From NCBI RefSeq assembly GCF_005145045.1, contig NZ_CP039692.1, positions 947,501 through 1,011,500 of the forward strand: a DNA stretch of 64,000 nt, in the 5' to 3' direction. Positions 25,694 to 34,801 of the stretch are shown here, piece after piece. This DNA comes from Agrobacterium larrymoorei (GTDB lineage: Bacteria > Pseudomonadota > Alphaproteobacteria > Rhizobiales > Rhizobiaceae). Position numbers and translations under genes: made by a program. The notes under the pieces are model-generated. The model worked only from the letters and a program-made list of their open reading frames with translations, was not told the origin of the DNA and searched no databases. Every line of letters starts with the position of its first letter. Positions within the stretch are counted from its first letter, which is position 1.

Positions 25694-26746
25694 TCATCGC
25701 TTCACGGAAGGGCTGAACACCATCAAGCTCAAAATCTCGAACAGCATCTGCGCCCCGGCATGGGCGGTATTGGTGGTCGAATCATATTGCGGAGCCACTT
25801 CCACGACATCGCCGCCGACGATGTTCATGCCCTTCAGACCGCGGATGAGTTCAAGAACCTCCCGTGTCGTCAGCCCGCCGATTTCCGGCGTGCCCGTGCC
25901 CGGCGCAAAGCTCGGGTCGAGGCTGTCGATATCGAAAGTGAGGTAGGTCGGACCGTCGCCGATGATCGCCTTCGCCTTCTCGATGATTGCCGGGATGCCG
26001 AGACCGGTGACTTCCTCGGCATGGATCACCGTCATGCCGGACTCGTAGGAAAATTCCCACAGATATTCGGAGGAGCCGCGAATGCCGATCTGGATCGTGC
26101 GTGTCGGATCGAGCACGCCATCCAGCACCGCGTTGCGGAACGGTCCTCCATGGTGGAATTTGGTCAGATCATACGCGCCGCCGGTATCGCAATGGGCGTC
26201 GATATGGATCATGCCGACCGGCTGCTTCTTGCCCACCGCCTTCAAAATGGGATGCGTGATGGAGTGATCACCCCCGACTGAAAGCGGCAGCACACCGGCA
26301 TCCACGATTTGCTGCACCCGCTTTTCGATGTCGTCATGGCTGAGTTCGAGGCGATAGCGGCTGCGGAACGGCACATCGCCGACATCGGCCACGCGCAGAT
26401 CATGCACCGGCGCGCAGCCGAGAACGTGATTATATGGACCGATGCGCTCTATAGACCGCAATGCGCGCGGCCCGAAGCGGGAGCCTGGGCGGTTGGTCAC
26501 GCCAAGGTCCATCGGCACGCCGAGAATTGCCACTTGGAGATTACCGAAATCCGGCTCCTCGGCATCCACCGGCATGTAAGGCGCGGTCAGAAATGTCGGC
26601 ACGCCCGCATAGGGCGCGAGCCGCGTTCCGTTCTTCGAGAAAATCTTGTCCGCCACCTTGCGAAATGCCGGATCGAAAAGCTCGCCACCATGGCTTTCTG
26701 CGTATTTCGCCCGCAGCTCCTGCAGCTTTTTCTCGTCAAAAGTCAT
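25694..26746 (-). CDS. speB: Agmatinase-family ureohydrolase
   Basis: A manganese ureohydrolase of 350 residues. Metal-binding motifs are VGGDHSITHPIL (about 158), HIDAHCDTGGAYD (about 180-188) and TFDIDSLDPSFAPGTGTPEIGG (about 270-290). It releases urea from a guanidino compound: agmatine to putrescine is the family default, but guanidinobutyrase and guanidinopropionase share these motifs. First gene of the minus-strand operon with the polyamine-type ABC importer and the nitrilase-type hydrolase, and divergent from a LysR gene. GGGAGC precedes the ATG. Confidence 0.85.
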   Translation of the reverse strand: MTFDEKKLQELRAKYAESHGGELFDPAFRKVADKIFSKNGTRLAPYAGVPTFLTAPYMPVDAEEPDFGNLQVAILGVPMDLGVTNRPGSRFGPRALRSIERIGPYNHVLGCAPVHDLRVADVGDVPFRSRYRLELSHDDIEKRVQQIVDAGVLPLSVGGDHSITHPILKAVGKKQPVGMIHIDAHCDTGGAYDLTKFHHGGPFRNAVLDGVLDPTRTIQIGIRGSSEYLWEFSYESGMTVIHAEEVTGLGIPAIIEKAKAIIGDGPTYLTFDIDSLDPSFAPGTGTPEIGGLTTREVLELIRGLKGMNIVGGDVVEVAPQYDSTTNTAHAGAQMLFEILSLMVFSPSVKR

Positions 26747-26828
26747 GATCGCTCCCTGTCCATAACAAGCTGGTCATTTTAGCACCGGCAACATCTGCAT
26801 GTTTTTTTTGCCCGCCGCGAACCCGCCT

Positions 26829-26906
26829 ATGTTTTAAACATTTCAGCGCATCCCTGTTGAAAATGCAATTCACGTTGTTATAGCAGTTATTGTGAGATTT
26901 TCTCAC
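26829..26906. promoter_or_regulatory. Two palindromes in the speB-lysR intergenic region
   Basis: ATGTTT-T-AAACAT (26829-26841) and GTGAGA-TTT-TCTCAC (26892-26906) are both exact palindromes. The second ends 13 nt before the LysR start. Their position between divergent genes suggests binding sites for the LysR protein or the operon promoter. Confidence 0.45.
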
Positions 26907-26919
26907 GGAAGCTATCAAT

Positions 26920-27876
26920 ATGTCTGGACGTCTACCGCCGCTAAATCCTCTACGCGCCTTCGAGGCAACAGCCCGAAGGGGCTCCGTTTCAGCGGCTGCG
27001 CGTGAGTTGAACGTCACCCATGGCGCGATAAGCCACCAGATCAAGGCATTGGAAGAATCTCTCGGTGCCGTGCTGTTCGAGCGCGGTAGCAGACGGTTGA
27101 AGCTTACAGCACAGGGAGCGTTGCTGCTGCCTGTCGTAACACAGGCCTTCGGCAGCATTGCAGCAGCAACAGCGCTGATGGCGCGGCCCGCGACCAGCGG
27201 CAAGCTTACGATTTCCTGCGTTGCCGGTCTTTTGTCTTTCTGGATTTTGCCCCGGCTCAACAGCTTTGCGGAGCGTTTTCCCGACATCAATGTCACACTG
27301 CTTGCAAGCAATGATCCTTCGGCCCTGAACGACGCGAATATCGATATCTGCATTCTTTACGGTGACGGGAAGTGGCCGGATGTGTGGAGCAGCCTCTGGA
27401 GCGAAATCCATCTCTTCCCGGTGGCAAGCCCGAGCCTTCTCAACACGCGCCCCCTTCGCTCCATCCGCGATCTTCAGGATCACGTCCTTTTTCACGGAGA
27501 TAGCGGGCGGGAATGGAATACCTGGCTGACGGCAGCGGATGCTTCGGCCATCCAGATACGGCGTCAGCACTTCATGAGCGATGCACGCCTTTCCACCGAG
27601 GCGGCTTTGCATGGGCAGGGCATTGCTTTGGGTGACACGATCACGGCTGGAGGTCATATCGCCAAGGGCGACCTCATCGTTCCCTTCGACCTCAGCGTCC
27701 CTGCGGGCCAGGGTTTCCACGTGGCGTGCCGCCCGGAAGTCCGGGAAGCACCCATCGTCAGCGTCTTCATCGACTGGCTGTTTTCCTCGCTCGATCCGGG
27801 CAATCTTCCCGAACCGAAAACCTCCGCGCATACGATACTGCGCTCTCGCCAGAGCCGAGCGTCTACCGATATGTGA
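26920..27876 (+). CDS. LysR-family regulator (GcvA-like) next to the agmatinase operon
   Basis: A 318-residue regulator: N-terminal winged HTH (LNPLRAFEATARRGSVSAAARELNVTHGAISHQIKALEESLG, about 8-50) and a substrate-binding co-inducer domain (about 95-300). Divergent from the agmatinase gene, so its target is most likely that operon, and the inducer a guanidino compound or polyamine. GGAAG precedes the ATG by 9 nt. A terminator for the convergent ALDH follows. Confidence 0.85.
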   Translation: MSGRLPPLNPLRAFEATARRGSVSAAARELNVTHGAISHQIKALEESLGAVLFERGSRRLKLTAQGALLLPVVTQAFGSIAAATALMARPATSGKLTISCVAGLLSFWILPRLNSFAERFPDINVTLLASNDPSALNDANIDICILYGDGKWPDVWSSLWSEIHLFPVASPSLLNTRPLRSIRDLQDHVLFHGDSGREWNTWLTAADASAIQIRRQHFMSDARLSTEAALHGQGIALGDTITAGGHIAKGDLIVPFDLSVPAGQGFHVACRPEVREAPIVSVFIDWLFSSLDPGNLPEPKTSAHTILRSRQSRASTDM

Positions 27877-27877
27877 G

Positions 27878-27904
27878 AAAAGCTCCGCCGAGTTTCGGCG
27901 GAGC
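27878..27904 (-). terminator. Terminator after the ALDH7-type dehydrogenase
   Basis: Perfect 10-bp stem GCTCCGCCGA / TCGGCGGAGC (27882-27904) with a 3-nt loop; on the minus strand it is followed by TTTTCTC. It lies 8 nt after the stop codon of the dehydrogenase. Confidence 0.82.
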
Positions 27905-27911
27905 CTTAGGA

Positions 27912-29444
27912 TCAATCGATATCGAAGGAAACACCCTGCGCCAAAGGCAGTGCCTTGGAGTAGTTCACGGTGTTGGTCGCGCGGCGCATATAGGCCTTCC
28001 AGGAATCCGAGCCGGATTCACGACCGCCGCCGGTTTCCTTCTCGCCGCCGAACGCGCCGCCGATTTCGGCACCGGAGGTGCCGATATTGACGTTGGCGAT
28101 GCCGCAATCCGAACCATCGGCTGCAAGAAAGCGCTCAGCCTCCTGAAGATCGCGGGTAAAGATGGAGGACGATAGGCCCGCAGCTACGGCATTATGGTCC
28201 GCAATCGCCTGATCGAAGTCGCTATACTTCATCACATAGAGGATGGGCGCAAAGGTTTCCTCAAGCACAGGACCGGCCTGCTTCGGCATTTCCACGATGG
28301 CTGGCTTCACGTAATAGCCGTTCGCCGCACCCGTATCGACACGCTCGCCACCGGCAACGACGCCGCCGTGGTTCTTGGCTTCGCCGAGCGCCTTCTGCAT
28401 GCCGTCGAAAGCGGCCTTATCCACCAGAGGACCGACAAGCGCCGAGCTTTCCAGCGGATTGCCGACGGACACGGAGGCATATGCCTTCTTCAGGCGCGGC
28501 ACGAGCTCATCATAAACGCTCTCATGCACGAAGAGGCGGCGCAGCGTCGTGCAACGCTGACCGGCAGTGCCCATGGCACCGAAAGCGATTGCTCTCAAAG
28601 CCATGTCGAGATCGGCAGAAGGGCAGACGATACCGGCATTGTTGCCGCCCAGTTCGAGGATGGCACGGGCAAAACGCTTGGCAAGCCGCGGGCCGACATC
28701 GCGGCCCATCCGAGTCGAGCCGGTGGCCGAAACCAGTGGCACTTTTGGATGGTCCACCAGCGCTTCGCCAACGGTGCGGTCCCCGATGATGAGCTGGCTG
28801 AGGCCTTCCGGCGCATCGCCGAAGCGGGCTGCGGCACGCTCGAAGATGCCCTGTACGGCAAGCGCCGTCAGCGGTGTCTTCTCGGACGGCTTCCAGACAA
28901 CGGAATTGCCGCAGACGATGGCGAGTGCTGCGTTCCACGACCAGACGGCAACGGGGAAGTTGAACGCCGAGATGACCCCGACGACACCCAGCGGATGCCA
29001 GGTTTCCATCATGCGATGGCCGGGGCGCTCGGTCGCAATGGTCAGACCGTATAGCTGGCGCGAAAGACCGACTGCGAAATCGCAGATGTCGATCATTTCC
29101 TGCACTTCGCCCAGACCCTCGGACGGAATCTTTCCGGCTTCGAGAGACACGAGGCGACCCAGATCGGTCTTGAAGGCACGCAGTTCTTCACCGAGAAGGC
29201 GGATCAACTCGCCACGGCGCGGCGCTGGCACCAGCCGCCATGTGCGGAAGGCTGCATCGGCTTTCTCTACGATTGCGGCAACCTCCCCAACCGAAACGGT
29301 CTTGAGGCTTGCGACCTGTTCACCCGTCACCGGGCTGAAGGACGCCATGCTGCCACCCTGATAAAGCTCGGACGAAACGCCCATCTTGGCAAGAAGCGCT
29401 GCGGCTTCCTTGACGACATCGACTTTGGCTGATGTTGCGGTCAT
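27912..29444 (-). CDS. ALDH7-type aldehyde dehydrogenase (alpha-aminoadipate semialdehyde dehydrogenase-like)
   Basis: A 510-residue NAD-dependent aldehyde dehydrogenase resembling ALDH7/AmaB, which oxidises alpha-aminoadipate semialdehyde in lysine breakdown. Seen are the NAD-binding region SAFNFPVAVWSWNAALA, the LELGGNNAGIV segment with the catalytic Glu, and the catalytic Cys in GTAGQRCTTLRRLFV (about 288). The C-terminal INIGTSGAEIGGAFGGEKETGGGRESGSDSWKAYMRR-like region fits ALDH7. The ATG at 29444 has GGGAG 7 nt upstream; a longer frame to 29483 is rejected. It is divergent from a LysR gene, which likely controls it. Substrate by family analogy only. Confidence 0.85.
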   Translation of the reverse strand: MTATSAKVDVVKEAAALLAKMGVSSELYQGGSMASFSPVTGEQVASLKTVSVGEVAAIVEKADAAFRTWRLVPAPRRGELIRLLGEELRAFKTDLGRLVSLEAGKIPSEGLGEVQEMIDICDFAVGLSRQLYGLTIATERPGHRMMETWHPLGVVGVISAFNFPVAVWSWNAALAIVCGNSVVWKPSEKTPLTALAVQGIFERAAARFGDAPEGLSQLIIGDRTVGEALVDHPKVPLVSATGSTRMGRDVGPRLAKRFARAILELGGNNAGIVCPSADLDMALRAIAFGAMGTAGQRCTTLRRLFVHESVYDELVPRLKKAYASVSVGNPLESSALVGPLVDKAAFDGMQKALGEAKNHGGVVAGGERVDTGAANGYYVKPAIVEMPKQAGPVLEETFAPILYVMKYSDFDQAIADHNAVAAGLSSSIFTRDLQEAERFLAADGSDCGIANVNIGTSGAEIGGAFGGEKETGGGRESGSDSWKAYMRRATNTVNYSKALPLAQGVSFDID

Positions 29445-29637
29445 GTACGGCTCCCTTGAGGCGTCGCGCCTTTGCACAAGCAAATCGAAAGGCGGCTTGG
29501 ATCATCTAAGCGAAGGGCTCGTTGACGCCTTGTCCAACGGCCAAGGAAACCACCCATTTCATTCTCGTTCAGGATCATATACGGGTAGAAGCGCCCAATT
29601 CAAATGAGTAAAGCGGTTGGGTTGATGCGGGGCAGGA

Positions 29638-30540
29638 ATGGATACGCGCAGACGGCTGGTTCCGGATATCGTCACATTACAGGCATTCGAATGCGCAGCG
29701 CGGCATGGCAACTTTACCCGCGCGGCGGAGGAGCTGAACCTGACACAAAGCGCGGTCAGCCGCCAGATCAGCGATCTGGAAGCGCAGACCGGCATGCTGC
29801 TTTTCGAGCGTATTCGGCGGCGTGTGGTGCTGTCCGATGCAGGCCGAAAGTTTCTCCCCGACGTGCAGAAGCTGTTGCAACAATCCGAGCAGTTGATGGT
29901 GCGGGCGGTGACCGCCGGTACCTCCAACGCAGCGCTCTCCATTGCGACGCTCCCGACTTTCGGAAGCCGCTGGCTCACCCCGCGCCTGCACAAATTCATG
30001 GCCATTCACCCGGAAACGGTCCTGACCGTCGGCTCGCGCTCGCATCCCTTCGATTTCGATGACGAAGGTTTCGATATTGCAATCCATTACGGCCAGCCGG
30101 TCTGGGCGCATGGAACCTGCACCTTCCTCTGCAACGAAGTCATCGTGCCGGTCGCCAGCCCTTCGACGCTGAAAATTCATCATCCGCAGAGCTTTCACGA
30201 CCTGTTGCAGAAGCCCCTGCTCCACGTCACCACCCGTCCCAAGCTGTGGACGGACTGGTTCGAGATGAGCGGCATTTCTTCCGATGGCGCCTATCGCGGC
30301 AGCCGTTTCGACCAGTTTTCCATGCTGATCGAAGCCACGATCAGCGGCATGGGCTTTGCCCTTCTGCCGAAATATCTGATCGAAGCCGAGCTGAAGTCCG
30401 GACAGCTGGTCGTCGTCTTCGATGTCCCGCTACAGACGGACAAGAGCTATCACATCGCGCTGCCGGAAGGGCGTCAGGACAATGTGCTGGCGCGCGCCTT
30501 CCAGACCTGGCTGCTGGATCAGGTCGGCAAGCCGCTCTAA
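29638..30540 (+). CDS. LysR-family regulator divergent from the ALDH7 gene
   Basis: A 300-residue LysR regulator (HTH in IVTLQAFECAARHGNFTRAAEELNLTQSAVSRQISDLEAQTG, about 10-52; effector domain about 95-290). The ATG has GGCAGGA just before it. Divergence from the aldehyde dehydrogenase across about 190 bp suggests that gene is its target, perhaps sensing lysine or an intermediate; inference. Confidence 0.83.
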   Translation: MDTRRRLVPDIVTLQAFECAARHGNFTRAAEELNLTQSAVSRQISDLEAQTGMLLFERIRRRVVLSDAGRKFLPDVQKLLQQSEQLMVRAVTAGTSNAALSIATLPTFGSRWLTPRLHKFMAIHPETVLTVGSRSHPFDFDDEGFDIAIHYGQPVWAHGTCTFLCNEVIVPVASPSTLKIHHPQSFHDLLQKPLLHVTTRPKLWTDWFEMSGISSDGAYRGSRFDQFSMLIEATISGMGFALLPKYLIEAELKSGQLVVVFDVPLQTDKSYHIALPEGRQDNVLARAFQTWLLDQVGKPL

Positions 30541-30545
30541 AAGGA

Positions 30546-31760
30546 TCAGGCCAGTTCCGGGTCGATGGTGAAAAGCTCGTGGGCTCTTGCAAAACCTCGC
30601 AAGGCATAGCGGCCTATCGAGACCATAAGGTTACGCATTTCAGCAGGACACATCGCCGCGAAATCCTTCGACATGACGGTGTCCCGGTCGACCGATCCGC
30701 ATAGTCCCTCAATGCGGCTGACCATGTTGACTGCGGGGCCGACGACGGTGAAATCCAGCCGGTTGCGGCTGCCTATATTGCCATAAAAAACTTCGCCGAC
30801 GTGGAGCCCGAGATAAACATCGGTGGTGGGAAGCCCCTCGAGCCGGCGACGATTATTGAGAACGGAAAGGTTGGTACGCATGGTCATCTCGGCTGCAAGT
30901 GCTGCTGCACAATCATCGCGCTGGTCGCCGCTGCGAAAAATCGCCAGCACCCCGTCCCCGATCAGCTTCAAGACACTGCCACCGTGGGCATGAACGGCAT
31001 CGATGACCAGACCGGCATAATCATTGAGAAATGGAATGATCTGGTCCGGTTCCGCCCGGTCCGAGATGCCGGTGAAATCCCGCAGGTCGGAAAACCACAA
31101 AACGGCATCGATCCTCTCCACCTCACCGCGCGTAATCGTGCCGCTCATTACTTTGCGGCCCGCATCGCGACCGAGATAGACATCGGTGATGGTGCCGATG
31201 ATCCGCATGCAGCAGGCCGTTTTTACCGCCAGAGCCAGCGTAGGAAGCAGCATGCGCAGCGCTGCCAGTTCGTCGTCATGAAAGCCCTCCGGGTGGCGGG
31301 TCAGCCACCGGGAATAAAAGGCACTCATCTCGCCGATGCTGCCGCGCTCGGTAAAGCGGTGGATGGCGGCGATGTAATCGGTGTGGCCCGCATTCCGCAG
31401 CTCATCCAGCTTGTAGAAATTCGCCTCTTCATTGAGGTGGAGACGGCGGCGGATTTCCTGCGCATTTTCACGTATCAGATGGAAAAAGACAGAACTTTCC
31501 CAGTCTTCGCGCGCCGTTCCCTCATCGGTAAAATCATAAACGCTGGAAGACTTGAATTCGTCGCGACTGTCCCACTGGAAGGCGTGCCCCTCGAAATCGG
31601 GATGCAGCGTGTCCATGAGGATGAGCGCAGAGGAAATCGAAACGCCGATGGCGTTGCATTTTTCGCAGAAGCCAGAAAGCAGATCCTCCTCCGGCGTGCC
31701 CTCATAACCCTGCTGCGAGAGCCAGAACGCAATTTCCTGAAGGCGGCTTTGCTCGATCAT
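30546..31760 (-). CDS. Class III adenylate/guanylate cyclase
   Basis: A 404-residue soluble protein. The C-terminal cyclase domain (about 215-390) has the metal-binding Asp residues in AVLWFSDLRDFTGISD and LKLIGDGVLAIF, and the transition-state Asn-Arg motif in VVGPAVNMVSRIE (Asn and Arg about 4 apart). It makes cAMP (or cGMP) from the nucleoside triphosphate. The N-terminal 200 residues carry no domain I recognise, but are typical of the large set of rhizobial cyclases, with a long helical stretch. AAGGA 8 nt upstream of the ATG. Convergent with the LysR gene and divergent from ugd. Confidence 0.85.
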   Translation of the reverse strand: MIEQSRLQEIAFWLSQQGYEGTPEEDLLSGFCEKCNAIGVSISSALILMDTLHPDFEGHAFQWDSRDEFKSSSVYDFTDEGTAREDWESSVFFHLIRENAQEIRRRLHLNEEANFYKLDELRNAGHTDYIAAIHRFTERGSIGEMSAFYSRWLTRHPEGFHDDELAALRMLLPTLALAVKTACCMRIIGTITDVYLGRDAGRKVMSGTITRGEVERIDAVLWFSDLRDFTGISDRAEPDQIIPFLNDYAGLVIDAVHAHGGSVLKLIGDGVLAIFRSGDQRDDCAAALAAEMTMRTNLSVLNNRRRLEGLPTTDVYLGLHVGEVFYGNIGSRNRLDFTVVGPAVNMVSRIEGLCGSVDRDTVMSKDFAAMCPAEMRNLMVSIGRYALRGFARAHELFTIDPELA

Positions 31761-31983
31761 GAACGGATCCTTGGGCGATGATGGGGCGGGGTTAATTGAG
31801 CTATAAATGAATGAACACTCAGGAGGTGGCGTAGGCTCCGTTCGTTCACAACAAAATATCGAAATCGTCGTTGAAAACCGTCTGTGCGCTTGGACATGTC
31901 ACAGAAGGCAGTTAAACACCTATCCGATTGAATTTTGAAGCGGTTGATGATTTCCCGCCGTCTGCACACCGAAAGGTTCACGA

Positions 31984-33291
31984 ATGCGCATTGTTATGAT
32001 CGGGTCTGGTTATGTCGGCTTGGTGTCTGGCGCCTGCTTTGCTGATTTTGGGCATGATGTGATCTGCGTCGACAAAATGCCGGAAAAGATCGAGGCGCTG
32101 AAAAACGGCCAGATTCCGATTTTCGAACCGGGTCTCGATGCCATCGTTGCCAGTAATGCCAAGGCGGGTCGCCTGAGCTTCACCACCGAATTGAAAAGCG
32201 CCGTTGCCGATGCGGATGTCGTCTTCATCGCCGTCGGCACGCCGTCGCGCCGTGGCGATGGCCATGCCGATCTCGGCTATGTCTATGCCGCTGCGCGCGA
32301 GATTGCAGCCGCCATCACCGGCTTTACCGTCATCGTCACCAAGTCCACCGTTCCGGTCGGCACCGGCGACGAGGTTGAGCGCATCATCCGCGAGGAAAAT
32401 CCTTCCGCTGATTTTGCGGTCGTGTCCAACCCCGAATTCCTGCGCGAAGGTGCAGCCATCGACGACTTCAAGCGTCCTGACCGCATCGTCGTCGGTCTTT
32501 CGGACGAACGCGCCCGCCCGGTGATGACGGAAGTCTACCGTCCGCTCTATCTCAACCAGTCGCCGCTGCTCTTTACCACGCGCCGCACATCCGAGCTGAT
32601 CAAATATGCTGCCAACGCTTTCCTTGCGATGAAGATCACCTTCATCAACGAGATGGCGGATCTGTGCGAAAAGGTCGGCGCGGACGTTCAGGATGTCTCG
32701 CGCGGCATCGGCCTCGATGGCCGTATCGGGTCGAAGTTCCTGCATGCGGGCCCCGGTTACGGCGGCTCCTGCTTCCCCAAGGACACGCTGGCTCTTGCCA
32801 AGACGGCGCAGGATTATGACAGCCCCGTTCGCCTGATCGAGACGACGATTGCCATCAACGACAACCGCAAGCGCGCCATGGGCCGCAAGGTCATCGCAGC
32901 CGTGGGCGGCGATATTCGCGGCAAGAAGGTTGCGGTTCTCGGTCTTACTTTCAAGCCCAACACCGACGACATGCGCGACAGCCCGGCAATCGCCGTGATC
33001 CAGACTCTACAGGATGCAGGTGCGAAGGTAACCGGCTACGATCCGGAAGGCATGGCGAATGCCAAACATCTGATCGAGGGCATCGAATATGCTGAAGGGC
33101 CTTACGAAGCAGCACTGGATGCGGATGCGCTGGTGATCGTGACCGAGTGGAACCAGTTCCGCGCGCTCGATCTAAACCGCCTCAAGTCCACCATGAAAAG
33201 CCCGGTTCTTGTCGATCTGCGCAACATCTACCGTGCCGACGAGGTGACCGCTCACGGCTTCTCCTATTCCAGCATCGGTCGCGCGGAATAA
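31984..33291 (+). CDS. ugd: UDP-glucose 6-dehydrogenase
   Basis: Oxidises UDP-glucose to UDP-glucuronate with NAD. The 435-residue protein starts with the Rossmann motif MIGSGYVGLVSGACF (about 5-19) and has the catalytic cysteine in GPGYGGSCFPKDTLAL (about 262), and the central domain segment AANAFLAMKITFINEMADLCE. It is 21 bp upstream of lpsL, so the two form an operon that makes UDP-glucuronate and then UDP-galacturonate for cell-surface polysaccharides. AAAGG precedes the ATG. Confidence 0.95.
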   Translation: MRIVMIGSGYVGLVSGACFADFGHDVICVDKMPEKIEALKNGQIPIFEPGLDAIVASNAKAGRLSFTTELKSAVADADVVFIAVGTPSRRGDGHADLGYVYAAAREIAAAITGFTVIVTKSTVPVGTGDEVERIIREENPSADFAVVSNPEFLREGAAIDDFKRPDRIVVGLSDERARPVMTEVYRPLYLNQSPLLFTTRRTSELIKYAANAFLAMKITFINEMADLCEKVGADVQDVSRGIGLDGRIGSKFLHAGPGYGGSCFPKDTLALAKTAQDYDSPVRLIETTIAINDNRKRAMGRKVIAAVGGDIRGKKVAVLGLTFKPNTDDMRDSPAIAVIQTLQDAGAKVTGYDPEGMANAKHLIEGIEYAEGPYEAALDADALVIVTEWNQFRALDLNRLKSTMKSPVLVDLRNIYRADEVTAHGFSYSSIGRAE

Positions 33292-33312
33292 GCACAGGAA
33301 GGCATCTCTGAC

Positions 33313-34329
33313 ATGCGTTATCTGATCACCGGCACGGCGGGTTTCATCGGCTTCCATCTGGCAAAACGTCTGCTGGACGATGGCCACTTTGTCGTCGGCT
33401 TCGATGGTATGACGCAATATTACGATGTTGCCCTGAAGGAAAAGCGCCACGCGATCCTCTCCCGCTCCAACGGCTTCAAGGCCTCCATCGGCATGCTGGA
33501 AGATGCGGACGCGCTGAACCGCGCCGCCGATCTGGCCGAGCCGGAGGTGATCATACACCTCGCAGCACAGGCAGGCGTGCGTTACAGCATCGAGTGCCCG
33601 AAGGACTACGTGAATTCCAACCTGATGGGCTCCTGGAACATACTGGAACTGGCGAAAACGCTTCAGCCCAAGCATCTTCTGCTGGCCTCCACGTCCTCCA
33701 TCTATGGTTCGAACGAGAAGGTTCCGTTCGCGGAAAGCGACCGCGCGGACGAGCCGATGACGATTTATGCCGCGACCAAGAAGTCGATGGAGCTGATGGC
33801 GCACAGCTATGCCCATCTGCACAAGGTGCCGACGACCGCGTTCCGCTTCTTCACCGTCTATGGTCCATGGGGCAGGCCGGATATGGCGCTGTTCAAATTT
33901 GTCGATGCGATCTTGAAGGGTCAGCCGATCGACATTTACGGTGAAGGCAAGATGAGCCGAGATTTCACCTATATCGACGATCTCGTGGAGGGTATCATTC
34001 GCCTCAGCCACATCGCGCCTTCGGAAGACAACCGCGTGACCGAAGACGGTGTTACGGATACGCTGTCCAGACATGCGCCATTTCGTGTCGTCAATATCGG
34101 CGGCGGACAACCGGTGGAACTGATGCGCTTCGTGGAAACGGTCGAGACCGTGCTTGGTCAAAAAGCCATCCACAACATGCTGCCCATGCAGCAGGGAGAC
34201 GTGCCGCGCACCTATGCGTCACCAGATCTTTTGCGCGCCTTGACAGGCTATGCGCCGGAAACGCCCGTCGAAACGGGCGTCACCGCTTTCGTGGACTGGT
34301 ATCGCAACTGGCGGGCTGAGAAGGCGTAA
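33313..34329 (+). CDS. lpsL: UDP-glucuronate 4-epimerase (LpsL-type)
   Basis: Converts UDP-glucuronate to UDP-galacturonate, used in rhizobial LPS core and lipid A. A 338-residue SDR-extended epimerase: [13 protein letters not shown] (about 7-19), STSSIYG, the YxxxK pair in [16 protein letters not shown] (about 155-159) and [25 protein letters not shown] precedes the ATG. It ends 4 bp from the convergent stop of the unknown small gene. Confidence 0.92.
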   Translation: MRYLITGTAGFIGFHLAKRLLDDGHFVVGFDGMTQYYDVALKEKRHAILSRSNGFKASIGMLEDADALNRAADLAEPEVIIHLAAQAGVRYSIECPKDYVNSNLMGSWNILELAKTLQPKHLLLASTSSIYGSNEKVPFAESDRADEPMTIYAATKKSMELMAHSYAHLHKVPTTAFRFFTVYGPWGRPDMALFKFVDAILKGQPIDIYGEGKMSRDFTYIDDLVEGIIRLSHIAPSEDNRVTEDGVTDTLSRHAPFRVVNIGGGQPVELMRFVETVETVLGQKAIHNMLPMQQGDVPRTYASPDLLRALTGYAPETPVETGVTAFVDWYRNWRAEKA

Positions 34330-34333
34330 GCCT

Positions 34334-34645
34334 TTAGCTTTCCGCCTCTGCGCCTTCATCATTGCGTAGCAATCCCGCAATGGCTGCGCAGTTTGGATCG
34401 CTCGTATCGAGAAGCTGCACAGGCGAGGTCCAGCCGAGCGAGAAGCCAGCGGCAGTCGCGATAGCCCAGCCCGGCTGTTCACCCGCACGCTTCAACAATT
34501 GCGGTGCCTGACTTGCGATACACTGCTGCGACTGCTGAATGATTTGAGTGGATGCATTCGCCCTGTCCAGATGCTCGCGCACCTGCGCCTGAAGCGGATC
34601 GACAACGAAAAGCGTGATGAACCACGCGGCTATATCTGAAAGCAT
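34334..34645 (-). CDS. Unknown 103-residue protein with a structured leader
   Basis: A small protein beginning MLSDIAAWFITLFVVDPLQ, with an amphipathic/hydrophobic N-terminal segment (about 3-20) that may anchor or export it, then a Gln-rich helix (about 20-50), and a C-terminal half with a Cys pair (about 42 and 85, QQCIASQAP and DPNCAAIAG). I do not recognise a family. The hydrophobic start can be a signal peptide without a clear cleavage site. SD AGAGG is 7 nt before the ATG and is itself paired in the leader (34646-34721). Convergent with lpsL; transcribed on the same strand as btuFCD, downstream. Confidence 0.7.
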   Translation of the reverse strand: MLSDIAAWFITLFVVDPLQAQVREHLDRANASTQIIQQSQQCIASQAPQLLKRAGEQPGWAIATAAGFSLGWTSPVQLLDTSDPNCAAIAGLLRNDEGAEAES

Positions 34646-34721
34646 GAGAAAACCTCTGCACCATCGGCGTCATGTCGGAAACGGTCCGACATCGTGAAAG
34701 CGCCGGGACTTTCACCAGAGG
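34646..34721 (-). promoter_or_regulatory. Structured 5' leader that pairs the ribosome binding site (candidate riboswitch or thermosensor)
   Basis: On the minus strand: P1 CCTCTG (34721-34716) with CAGAGG (34658-34653), which contains the SD; P2 GTGAAAG / CTTTCAC (34715-34709 with 34700-34694), 8-nt loop TCCCGGCG; P3 ATGTCGG / CCGACAT (34692-34686 with 34678-34672), 7-nt loop. The P2 loop CGGCG can pair with CGCCG (34669-34665), making a pseudoknot. All three stems are perfect. The ATG follows 7 nt after P1, so folding would block translation. I do not recognise a known riboswitch class. Confidence 0.6.
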
Positions 34722-34757
34722 GGCCCGGACCAGCGGGTCGAGAAAGATGTAGGAGAA

Positions 34758-34784
34758 GGGTCGCCTTCTTCAAGAAGACGACCC
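34758..34784 (-). terminator. Weak terminator or hairpin after btuD
   Basis: Stem GGGTCG / CGACCC with an inner TTCTTC / GAAGA stem, lying 18 nt after the btuD stop. The minus-strand tail (TTCTCC) has few T residues, so read-through into the small unknown gene is likely. Confidence 0.4.
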
Positions 34785-34801
34785 GAAAATTTCGTGGCGG
34801 C

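Noticed and set aside
34646-34721. ROSE-type RNA thermometer or mini-ykkC (guanidine-II) riboswitch
   Set aside because: The leader lacks the ROSE anti-SD element and the ACGR loops of mini-ykkC; the fold is different.
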